DNA from: Gordonia sp. UBA5067
GTDB taxonomy: Bacteria > Actinomycetota > Actinomycetes > Mycobacteriales > Mycobacteriaceae
Length of the DNA: 62,864 nt
Direction of reading: 5' to 3'
NCBI RefSeq assembly: GCF_002414845.1
Contig: NZ_DIAX01000002.1
Span: 19,750 to 82,613, forward strand
Of the stretch, positions 32,479 through 39,666 are shown piece after piece. The position numbers and the translations under genes are program-made. Numbering within the stretch: position 1 is the first letter of the stretch; every line of letters begins with the position of its first letter. The notes below the pieces were generated by a model. That model was given only the letters and a program-made list of their open reading frames with translations. It was not told the DNA's origin and did not search any database.

Positions 32479-33186
32479 GTGATGGCGTGCCGCGCCCGAT
32501 CCCCGCGCGGATCGGGGGAGCAGTTACGCGGCGAGATCATTGATGCCGCCGCCGTGTTACTCGAGGAGCACGACAATGTCGACGCGGTGTCGATCCGGGC
32601 GGTCGCCGACGCCGTCGGAGTGAGCCCGCCGGCGATCTATCTGCACTTCACCCACAAGAATGCGCTGCTGGACGCGGTGTGCGGACGCTACTTCGATCAC
32701 CTCGACGAGGCAATGGCCGACGCGGAGGCCGGAAAGTCCCATCCGCTCGACCGGATGCTGGCACTCGGCCGGGCCTACGTCCGGTTCGCCATCGACCATC
32801 CGGCGGCCTACCGATTCGCCTTCGGCCACACCGGCGGGGAGGGCACCCCGGTGGTCGACGAAGCATTGCGCACCGCGGCATTCCGGCGACTCGCCGACGG
32901 TGTGGGCGGGCTCGTCGAGATTGGCTGGTACCCCAATCCGGCACCGGCTGCCGACTCGCATGCGCACACCCTGCGGATGGCGCTGGAGTTGTGGACGGTG
33001 GCCCACGGCGCCGCGTCGCTGATGATCGCCAAGCCCGATCTACCCTGGGGTGATGACCTTCAAGTCGCCGAGTCGGTCATGCGTGCGAGTTGTCTCGGCG
33101 GCAGCGTGATGTCGTTGATCGGCGATAATGCTCCAGGTGCCGACGTCGAGCGGTTCGTCGCGGGCCTGCCTCCGACGCCGCAATAG
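32479..33186 (+). CDS. TetR-family regulator, linked to the MmpL gene
   Basis: 235 residues. The N-terminal helix-turn-helix is recognisable (REIIDAAAVLLEEHDNVDAVSIRAVADAVGVSPPAIYLHFTHKNALL, seen in two consecutive blocks). The C-terminal ligand domain (HPLDRMLALGRAYVRFAIDHPAAYRFAFGH) belongs to the TetR_C group with an FAxDHPAxYxxMF-like motif. It starts at GTG 32479 and is co-directional with the MMPL gene, so it is likely a self-controlling repressor of the exporter. Its end is 96 bp before the BI-1 gene start. Confidence 0.92.
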   Translation: MMACRARSPRGSGEQLRGEIIDAAAVLLEEHDNVDAVSIRAVADAVGVSPPAIYLHFTHKNALLDAVCGRYFDHLDEAMADAEAGKSHPLDRMLALGRAYVRFAIDHPAAYRFAFGHTGGEGTPVVDEALRTAAFRRLADGVGGLVEIGWYPNPAPAADSHAHTLRMALELWTVAHGAASLMIAKPDLPWGDDLQVAESVMRASCLGGSVMSLIGDNAPGADVERFVAGLPPTPQ

Positions 33187-33282
33187 TCAAGAAAAGGTAA
33201 AGTTGGAACCGATCGGCGTCGCCGAGCGTTACAAGCAATGATAGAGCCACCAAAGTCCTCCCCAACCATGAAGGAGCATGCT

Positions 33283-34143
33283 GTGCGAGAGTCCAGCAAT
33301 CCCGTGATGCGCGGCGTCGTCCGCGATAACGAGAAGTCGGCGCCATACGCCGGCTTCGGGCAGATGGTGCCCGGCGCACAGAGCGTCATCCTCGACTCGG
33401 CCGGCCAGCCGCAGTACGCGCCGGCCCAGGCCGGACGCACCATGACCATTGACGATGTCGTCGCCAAGACCGGTATCACCCTGGCCGTGCTGGCCGGTTT
33501 CGCTGTCGCCGCATACGCGGCCATCCAGGCGAACACCGGTTTGGCGATGCCGCTGTGGGGCATCGGCATGGTCGGCGGCCTCGTCCTCGTCCTCGTCGCG
33601 TCCTTCGGCCGCAAGCAGGACAACCCGGCCATTGTGTTGGGATACGCCGCCTTCGAGGGCCTCTTCGTCGGCGCCATCTCGCACATCTTCGCCAACTGGA
33701 ACATCGGCGGCGGTGTTGCCGAGGGCGGCACCAACGCGGGTGCGCTCATCGGCCAGGCCGTACTGGCCACCTTCGGCGTGTTTTTCGGGATGCTCGTCGT
33801 GTACAAGACCGGCGCCATCCGGGTGACACCGCGGTTCACCCGCATGCTCGTCGCCGGCATGATCGGCGTCGTCGTCCTCATGCTCGGCAACCTGGTCATC
33901 GGCCTGTTCACCCATTCGGCCGGCATCCTGCGCGACGGCGGACCGATCGCCATCATCTTCTCCCTGGTGTGCATCGGCCTGGCGGCGTTCAGCTTCCTGA
34001 TCGACTTCGACCAGGCTGACCGCCTTATCCACGCCGGCGCTCCGGCGAAGGCGGCCTGGGGCGTGGCCCTCGGCCTGACCGTCACCCTGGTCTGGCTGTA
34101 CATCGAGATCCTGCGCCTGCTGAGCTACTTCCAGCGCAACTGA
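33283..34143 (+). CDS. Bax inhibitor-1/YccA-family membrane protein
   Basis: 286 residues, seven helices. The start at GTG 33283 (VRESSNPVMRGV) has AAGGAG nine bases upstream; the longer in-frame reading from 33238 has no support. The cytoplasmic N-terminus SSNPVMRGV and the helices TGITLAVLAGFAVAAYAA through WLYIEILRLLSYFQ are characteristic of the actinobacterial YccA-like proteins, such as Rv1072 of M. tuberculosis. The C-terminal pH-sensing Asp pair of BI-1 calcium-leak channels may correspond to FLIDFDQAD. It begins the block conserved with mycobacteria. Confidence 0.92.
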   Translation: MRESSNPVMRGVVRDNEKSAPYAGFGQMVPGAQSVILDSAGQPQYAPAQAGRTMTIDDVVAKTGITLAVLAGFAVAAYAAIQANTGLAMPLWGIGMVGGLVLVLVASFGRKQDNPAIVLGYAAFEGLFVGAISHIFANWNIGGGVAEGGTNAGALIGQAVLATFGVFFGMLVVYKTGAIRVTPRFTRMLVAGMIGVVVLMLGNLVIGLFTHSAGILRDGGPIAIIFSLVCIGLAAFSFLIDFDQADRLIHAGAPAKAAWGVALGLTVTLVWLYIEILRLLSYFQRN

Positions 34144-34150
34144 CGCGCAC

Positions 34151-34195
34151 CAACAGCAGCGGCCCCGAGGATTGCCTCGGGGCCGCTGCTTGTTG
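34151..34195. terminator. bidirectional hairpin terminator
   Basis: AGCAGCGGCCCCGAGG (34155-34170) pairs perfectly with 34175-34190 around the loop attg. On the plus strand it is followed by TGTTGT, and on the minus strand by TGTTG. It lies between convergent BI-1 (+) and thiolase (-) genes, 8 bp after one stop and 6 bp before the other. Confidence 0.85.
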
Positions 34196-34200
34196 TCCGA

Positions 34201-35424
34201 TCAGCTCAAGCGCTCGAGCACCATCGCCATGCCCTGCCCGCCGCCGACGCACATCGTCTCGATGCCGAAGGTGCCGTCGTGGGTCTGCAGGTTGTTCAGC
34301 AGGGTGGTGGTGATGCGGGCACCGGTCATGCCGAACGGGTGGCCCAGTGCGATCGCACCACCGGAGACGTTGAGCTTGTCGTGGTCGATGCCCAGTTGGT
34401 CGGCCGAGCCGAGAACCTGCACGGCAAACGCCTCGTTGATCTCGACAAGATCGATGTCGGCGATCGTCTTACCCGCGATCCGCAGGACTTTGCGGACCGC
34501 TTCGATCGGGCCCAGGCCCATGATCTCGGGCGAGAGGCCGGTGGCCGCGGTGGCGACGATGCGCGCCAGCGGCGTCAGGCCCAGCTCTTTGGCCTTGGTG
34601 TCGCTCATGATGACCAGTGCGGCGGCGCCGTCGTTGAGCGGGCAGGCATTGCCGGCGGTCACGGTGCCGTCCGGCCGGAATACCGGCTTCAGCCCGCTGA
34701 GCTTCTCGTAGGTGGTGCCGGCGCGCGGCCCGTCGTCGGCGGTCACCGTGGTGCCGTCGGCAAGGGTGACCGGGTCGATCTCGCGGGCGTAGAAGCCGCT
34801 GGCGATCGCAGCCTCGGTGCGGTTCTGACTGAGCACTGCCCACCGGTCCTGGTCCTCGCGCGAGATGCCGGTGAACGCGGCGACATTCTCGGCGGTCTGG
34901 CCCATCGGGATGTACACGTCGGGCAGGAAAGCATCGTTGCGGGGATCGTGCCAGGTCCCGGCACCGCCCAGCGCGGCCTTCTCCGTGCGGGCCTGTGCCT
35001 CGTCGAACTCGGGGTTCTTCGAGTTCGGCAGGCCGTCAGCGGCCCCGGAGATGCCGAATGACGAGACGCTCTCGACCCCGCCGGAGATGATCACGTCGGC
35101 CTCGCCGGCCTTGATGGCGTGCATGGCCATGCGGGTGGTCTGCAACGACGACGAGCAGTACCGGTTGACGGTCACGCCCGGTACGTGGTCGAGGCCGAGT
35201 TCGACCGCCACGACCCGGGCGATGTTGTAGCCGCCCTGGCCGCCCGGCTGACCGATGCCCCAGTGGATATCCTCGATGTCGGCGACGTCGAGCTGCGGGA
35301 CCTTGCCGAGCGCGGCGGCCACCATCTGGCGGCTGAGTTCGTCGGGACGGACGTCTTTGAGGGACCCCTTACCGGCGCGGCCGATGGGGGAGCGGGCATG
35401 GGCGACGATGACTGCTTCAGGCAT
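34201..35424 (-). CDS. acetyl-CoA C-acyltransferase (thiolase, FadA3-like)
   Basis: Thiolase, 407 residues from ATG 35424 (MPEAVIVAHARSPIG). It cleaves 3-ketoacyl-CoA with CoA, or condenses acyl-CoAs. Catalytic Cys90 is in NRYCSSSLQT, the His motif is GGAIALGHPFGMTGAR, and the second Cys is in METMCVGGGQGMAM. The Asn-Glu-Ala-Phe loop INEAFAVQVLG is present. Gene order places it as the counterpart of M. tuberculosis fadA3 (Rv1074c), an identification from memory. Convergent with the BI-1 gene, it sits 24 bp downstream of the GDSL gene's stop. Confidence 0.95.
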   Translation of the reverse strand: MPEAVIVAHARSPIGRAGKGSLKDVRPDELSRQMVAAALGKVPQLDVADIEDIHWGIGQPGGQGGYNIARVVAVELGLDHVPGVTVNRYCSSSLQTTRMAMHAIKAGEADVIISGGVESVSSFGISGAADGLPNSKNPEFDEAQARTEKAALGGAGTWHDPRNDAFLPDVYIPMGQTAENVAAFTGISREDQDRWAVLSQNRTEAAIASGFYAREIDPVTLADGTTVTADDGPRAGTTYEKLSGLKPVFRPDGTVTAGNACPLNDGAAALVIMSDTKAKELGLTPLARIVATAATGLSPEIMGLGPIEAVRKVLRIAGKTIADIDLVEINEAFAVQVLGSADQLGIDHDKLNVSGGAIALGHPFGMTGARITTTLLNNLQTHDGTFGIETMCVGGGQGMAMVLERLS

Positions 35425-35447
35425 GTCGGTCACATTACCCCGAGGCG

Positions 35448-36389
35448 CTATCGGGCGAATGCGGACGGCAGCAACCGCCTCAACCGGTTGACCAAGCGGC
35501 GCGACTCGGCGACCTCGGACACCTCCGGCGGGTTCGGCAGCGGCCCGCCCCACTCGCCGACGGCGTCGAGGACCTCGGGCAGCAGGATGCTCGCGGCGAG
35601 TGCATAGCCCGCCGCCGAGGGGTGATAGTTGTCGGTTGAGAACATGTGCTCGGGTCGCGCGAGGAACTCTTTGGCGAGGACGTCGGCCAGGGGTACCCCG
35701 CGTCCTCCGTGGCCGCGTACCGCGGAGCGCTGAGCGGTGGCCAGCCGCAGGCTGTACTGGCGGATCACCCAGCGCAACGGCTGCGGGATGGCGGTGATGA
35801 CGCCGAGGTCGGGGCAGGTGCCGACGACGACTTTGGCGCCGGCGTCGACGAGGAGCTGTACCGCCTGGCCCAGCCGGCGGGCCGATGCCCGCACCCGGTT
35901 CACCGCGGTGACGTCGTTGGCGCCGATCAAGATCACCGCGACGTCGGGGCGGGACTTCGCGATCAGCGACGCATCGATTTGCGCGGCCAGGCCTTTCGAA
36001 GTGGCCCCGACGATCGCCTTGTTGCTGTAACGGACCGTCTTACCGGTCTCGCGGACCAGGTTGCGGACGAGCTGCACGCCCGGTGTCTCTTCGGCGGTAT
36101 CCACCCCCAGGCCCGCAGCGGTCGAATCCCCGTACACCCCGAGATGGAGGTCGACGTCCATGCCGCGGGTGTAGGGAATCGGCCCCTGACCGTCGGGGAG
36201 GTAGACGCCGTCGCCGTTGGGCGCGTTGTCGGTGCGGTGCGGGATGATCTGACGGGCGTGCGCCGCCTGCGAGTTCAGATAGCTGTAGGCGGCATACGAC
36301 GCGGCGGCGCTAGCACCGGCGGCCACGACCGTCGCACCGACGTCGCGGAGGAGCCGGTCGGCCTTCTCATCGGAATCAGCTGACGGCAC
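35448..36389 (-). CDS. exported SGNH/GDSL hydrolase (Rv1075c-like)
   Basis: About 313 residues. One membrane or signal helix (VGATVVAAGASAAASYAAYSYL) anchors or exports the enzyme. The SGNH blocks are visible: GVYGDSTAAGLG with the catalytic Ser, the Gly in ATSKGLAAQI, IGANDVT with Asn, and DNYHPSAAGY with Asp and His. It is the likely orthologue of M. tuberculosis Rv1075c, an exported esterase. The start is uncertain: GTG 36389 is chosen, since extension to 36491 would overlap the divergent cbs start. Distance to cbs is then 88 bp, sharing a promoter region. Confidence 0.88.
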   Translation of the reverse strand: MPSADSDEKADRLLRDVGATVVAAGASAAASYAAYSYLNSQAAHARQIIPHRTDNAPNGDGVYLPDGQGPIPYTRGMDVDLHLGVYGDSTAAGLGVDTAEETPGVQLVRNLVRETGKTVRYSNKAIVGATSKGLAAQIDASLIAKSRPDVAVILIGANDVTAVNRVRASARRLGQAVQLLVDAGAKVVVGTCPDLGVITAIPQPLRWVIRQYSLRLATAQRSAVRGHGGRGVPLADVLAKEFLARPEHMFSTDNYHPSAAGYALAASILLPEVLDAVGEWGGPLPNPPEVSEVAESRRLVNRLRRLLPSAFAR

Positions 36390-36477
36390 GGGTTGAACAC
36401 TACTGTGTTCGGCCCGTGCGGACCGGGAACCACGGGGCCGGTGTGCCCAGTGGCCAATCGGGTGCGACGATAGAAGT

Positions 36478-37887
36478 ATGCGCATCGCCAATCATGTGAT
36501 CGACCTGGTCGGCAACACGCCGCTGGTCAAGCTCAACTCGGTGGTCGAACCGGGGTCGGGAACCGTCGCCGCCAAGATCGAGTACCTCAACCCCGGCGGC
36601 AGTTCCAAAGACCGCATCGCGGTCAAGATGGTCGACGCCGCCGAAGAGGCGGGACTGCTCAAGCCAGGCGGGACCATCGTCGAACCGACGTCGGGCAATA
36701 CCGGCATCGGTCTTGCCCTGGTGGCCCAGCAGCGCGGATACAAGTGCGTGTTCGTGTGCCCGGACAAGGTCGGCGAGGACAAGCGCAACGTGCTGCGTGC
36801 CTACGGCGCCGAGGTCGTCGTGTGCCCCACCGCGGTCCCGCCGGAACACCCGGACAGCTACTACAACGTTTCCGACCGCCTCGCCCGCGAGATCCCGGGG
36901 GCGTGGAAGCCGAACCAGTACGTCAACCCGGCCGGCCCGGCGAGCCACTATGAGACGACCGGACCGGAGATCTGGCGCGACACCGACGGAAAGATCACCC
37001 ACTTCGTGGCCGGCGTCGGCACGGGCGGCACGATCACCGGTACCGGCCGCTACCTCAAAGAGGTGTCCGGCGGCGCGGTCAAGGTGGTCGGCGTCGACCC
37101 CGAGGGATCGGTGTACTCGGGTGGATCCGGACGGCCCTACCTCGTGGAAGGGGTGGGCGAGGACTTTTGGCCGCAGGCCTACGACCCGAGCGTCCCCGAC
37201 GAGATTATCGCGGTCTCCGACGCCGACTCCTTCGAGATGACCCGGCGCCTGGCCCGTGAAGAGGGCCTGCTCGTCGGTGGCTCCTGCGGGATGGCGGTCG
37301 TGGCAGCGCTGCAGGTCGCCAAGCGCGAGGGACCCGACGCGCTGGTCGTCGTGCTGTTGCCCGACGGTGGTCGCGGCTACCTGGGGAAGATCTTCAACGA
37401 TGAGTGGATGAGTAGTTACGGGTTCCTCCGTTCGACCCTCGACGGCCGCGATGCTGCCGAGCCGACCGTCGGTGACGTGCTGCGCGACAAGTCCGGGGCC
37501 CTGCCCGACCTCGTGCACACGCACCCGTCGGAGACGTTGCGCGATGCCATCGAGATCTTGCGCGAGTATGGCGTCTCGCAGATGCCCGTCGTCGGTGCCG
37601 AACCGCCGATCATGGCCGGCGAGATCGCCGGTGCCGTGACCGAGCGCGACCTGCTCTCGGCGGTGTTCTCCGGTGCGGCCAGCCTCGCCGATCCGGTCTC
37701 GAAGTTCATGGGGGAGTCGTTCCCGCTGATCGGCTCCGGCGAACCGGTTTCCGCCGCGACCAACGAGCTCGGCAAGTCCGATGCGCTGATGGTCGTCGAG
37801 GACGGCAAGCCGATCGGTGTGATCACCCGCCACGACCTGCTGGCCTTTGTGACCAAGCACCCCATCGCCGGAGGAAGCCATGACTGA
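36478..37887 (+). CDS. cbs: cystathionine beta-synthase
   Basis: Condenses serine and homocysteine to cystathionine (PLP-dependent). 469 residues. The catalytic domain has GNTPLVKLN, the PLP lysine Lys44 in GGSSKDRIAV, the substrate loop TSGNTGIG and the phosphate-binding GTGGTITG. Two CBS domains follow (about 335-460, including VGDVLRDKSGALPDLVHTHP and VSKFMGESFPLIGSGEPV), regulatory as in human and mycobacterial CBS. There is no N-terminal haem-binding extension. The start is ATG 36478. The stop overlaps the metB start by eight bases, so transsulfuration is encoded as a translationally coupled pair. Confidence 0.95.
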   Translation: MRIANHVIDLVGNTPLVKLNSVVEPGSGTVAAKIEYLNPGGSSKDRIAVKMVDAAEEAGLLKPGGTIVEPTSGNTGIGLALVAQQRGYKCVFVCPDKVGEDKRNVLRAYGAEVVVCPTAVPPEHPDSYYNVSDRLAREIPGAWKPNQYVNPAGPASHYETTGPEIWRDTDGKITHFVAGVGTGGTITGTGRYLKEVSGGAVKVVGVDPEGSVYSGGSGRPYLVEGVGEDFWPQAYDPSVPDEIIAVSDADSFEMTRRLAREEGLLVGGSCGMAVVAALQVAKREGPDALVVVLLPDGGRGYLGKIFNDEWMSSYGFLRSTLDGRDAAEPTVGDVLRDKSGALPDLVHTHPSETLRDAIEILREYGVSQMPVVGAEPPIMAGEIAGAVTERDLLSAVFSGAASLADPVSKFMGESFPLIGSGEPVSAATNELGKSDALMVVEDGKPIGVITRHDLLAFVTKHPIAGGSHD

Positions 37888-39037
37888 TCGAGACATTGCG
37901 GGACAGGGTTTCTCGACCCGCGCGATCCACGCCGGGTACGAGCCGGACCCGCAGACCGGTGCGGTCAACGTGCCGATCTACGCCAGTTCGACGTTCGCCC
38001 AGGACGGCGTCGGCGGTATGCGCGACGGCTTTGAGTATGCGCGCACCGGCAACCCGACGCGCCGTGCGCTGGAAGCCAACATGGCGGCGCTCGAGGGCGG
38101 ACGGTACGGGCGCGCCTTCGCATCGGGGATGGCCGCGACCGATGCGACGCTGCGCGCGATGCTGCGCCCCGGGGATCATCTGGTCATCCCCAACGATGCC
38201 TACGGCGGAACGTTCCGGCTCATCGACAAGGTGTTCGGCCAGTGGGGGATCACCTACTCGGTGGCCGCCGTCAACGACGTCGACGCGGTGCGCGCCGCGA
38301 TCACCCCGCAGACCAAGCTGGTGTGGGTCGAAACGCCGACCAATCCGCTGCTCAACATCGGCGACATCGAGGCAATTGCTGCGGTGGCCCATGACGGTGG
38401 CGCAAAGCTGGTGGTGGACAACACATTTGCGTCGTCCTACCTGCAGCAGCCGCTGAGTCTCGGCGCCGACATCGTGCTGCACTCGACGACGAAGTACCTC
38501 GGCGGCCACTCTGATGTCGTCGGCGGCATCCTGGTCACCGACTCCGCCGAGACCGACGAGGCGATCGCCTTCCTGCAGAACGGCGCGGGGGCGGTGCCCG
38601 GCCCGTTCGACGTGTACCTGACACTGCGCGGCATCAAGACGCTCGCCGTGCGGATGGACCGGCACAGCGACAACGCCGAGAAGGTTGTCGAGTTCCTCGG
38701 CACACACGCCAAGATCGAGAAGGTGCTCTACCCGGGGCTGCCCGATCATCCCGGCCACGCCTTCGCCGCCAAGCAGATGAAGCGCTACGGCGGCATGGTG
38801 TCGGTGCTGGTGGCCGGTGGCCGTGCCGCCGCCCAGGACCTGTGCGCCCGCACGACGGTGTTCACGCTGGCCGAGTCGCTCGGCGGCATCGAGTCGCTGA
38901 TCGAGCATCCGGCTGCGATGACCCACGCGTCGACGGCAGGGTCGCTACTGGAGGTCCCCGACAATCTGGTCCGACTGTCGGTGGGCATCGAGGATGCCGA
39001 CGACCTCATCGGCGACCTGGACCGCGCGTTGTCCTAA
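37880..39037 (+). CDS. metB: cystathionine gamma-synthase
   Basis: PLP enzyme of the Cys/Met metabolism family, 385 residues, joining a homoserine ester and cysteine to cystathionine (some members also have gamma-lyase activity). It has GFSTRAIHAGYEPD, YARTGNPTRRALE, the PLP lysine Lys205 in HSTTKYLGGHSD and the late SLGGIESLIEHPAAMTHAS motif. The start is ATG 37880, overlapping the end of cbs; with Cbs it can run the pathway in either direction. The order cbs-metB matches M. tuberculosis Rv1077 and Rv1079. It is followed by two imperfect 21-bp repeats and the convergent SRPBCC gene. Confidence 0.93.
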   Translation: MTDRDIAGQGFSTRAIHAGYEPDPQTGAVNVPIYASSTFAQDGVGGMRDGFEYARTGNPTRRALEANMAALEGGRYGRAFASGMAATDATLRAMLRPGDHLVIPNDAYGGTFRLIDKVFGQWGITYSVAAVNDVDAVRAAITPQTKLVWVETPTNPLLNIGDIEAIAAVAHDGGAKLVVDNTFASSYLQQPLSLGADIVLHSTTKYLGGHSDVVGGILVTDSAETDEAIAFLQNGAGAVPGPFDVYLTLRGIKTLAVRMDRHSDNAEKVVEFLGTHAKIEKVLYPGLPDHPGHAFAAKQMKRYGGMVSVLVAGGRAAAQDLCARTTVFTLAESLGGIESLIEHPAAMTHASTAGSLLEVPDNLVRLSVGIEDADDLIGDLDRALS

Positions 39038-39047
39038 GCCCGGCGGC

Positions 39048-39089
39048 CTCGCCGACTGTGCCCGGATTCTCGCCGGCTGTGCCCGGTGC
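39048..39089 (+). repeat. two imperfect 21-bp tandem repeats after metB
   Basis: Unit 39048-39068 (CTCGCCGACTGTGCCCGGA..) is repeated at 39069-39089 with 17 of 21 identical positions. They fill the short space between the metB stop and the convergent SRPBCC stop. The role is unknown; there is no strong hairpin. Confidence 0.7.
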
Positions 39090-39091
39090 GG

Positions 39092-39586
39092 CTAGCCGCC
39101 GAAGTGGCGGACGGTATCCCTCTTGACGGATCCGAAGGCCAGCGCAGCAACCCTCGACGAGATGGGGGCGGGCAGGGCGACTCCGCCCATCTGCAGCGCG
39201 AACTTCCACACGATGCGGGTGCCACCGCCGTCGGCGGGGGTCACTGCCGTGTATTCGCCGAAGTGCTTCAGACCGGGCACCGTGGCGTCCCTGCCGTAGA
39301 AGGCGTGCCGGTAGCGGTGCGCGGCGGGGTCTTCATCCCAGATGAAGAACTGCTCGTGCACGGTGACTCCGCCGAGCAGCACCGCGGTACGCGTGGTCAT
39401 CGCGCCGTGCGGCTCGGGACTGGTGTAGGTCACCCTGGTGAGTGCCCGGCACCAGTCCAGCGTGTTCTGCCGGGCGAACTCCGACCAGACGTGGTCGGGC
39501 GCTGCCGGGACGGTGACGTCGATGACGTATCGCGTCGGGGCGTCGTCGAAGAAGGACTCGGTGATCGGGGCCAATGCGAACGGCAT
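39092..39586 (-). CDS. SRPBCC-family (START-like) protein
   Basis: 164 residues with the polyketide cyclase/dehydrase-like pattern: the start YVIDVTVPAAPDHVWSEFA (helix-grip strand with a conserved W), then LTRVTYTS, RYRHAFYGRD, and a final beta-helix VWKFALQMGGVALPAPISSRVAAL. The cavity in these proteins binds lipids or other hydrophobic molecules. It is convergent with metB, and divergent from the lipoprotein amidohydrolase by 80 bp. Function unknown. Confidence 0.82.
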   Translation of the reverse strand: MPFALAPITESFFDDAPTRYVIDVTVPAAPDHVWSEFARQNTLDWCRALTRVTYTSPEPHGAMTTRTAVLLGGVTVHEQFFIWDEDPAAHRYRHAFYGRDATVPGLKHFGEYTAVTPADGGGTRIVWKFALQMGGVALPAPISSRVAALAFGSVKRDTVRHFGG

Positions 39587-39666
39587 GGATCCGAGTGTAT
39601 TGCCGTCGACCGTCGTGGTTCGGCGTAGGGTGCAGCGATCGTCGCATCACGTTTCTGGAGGCAGGC

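Noticed and set aside
35448..36491. Longer GDSL hydrolase reading from 36491
   Set aside because: It would overlap the start of divergent cbs, and the extra N-terminal residues (HRPRGSRSARAEH) are not typical of an exported protein; GTG 36389 is preferred.
36400..37968. 522-residue minus-strand ORF opposite cbs
   Set aside because: High GC keeps the complementary frame open. cbs motifs (PLP Lys, CBS domains) prove the plus-strand reading.
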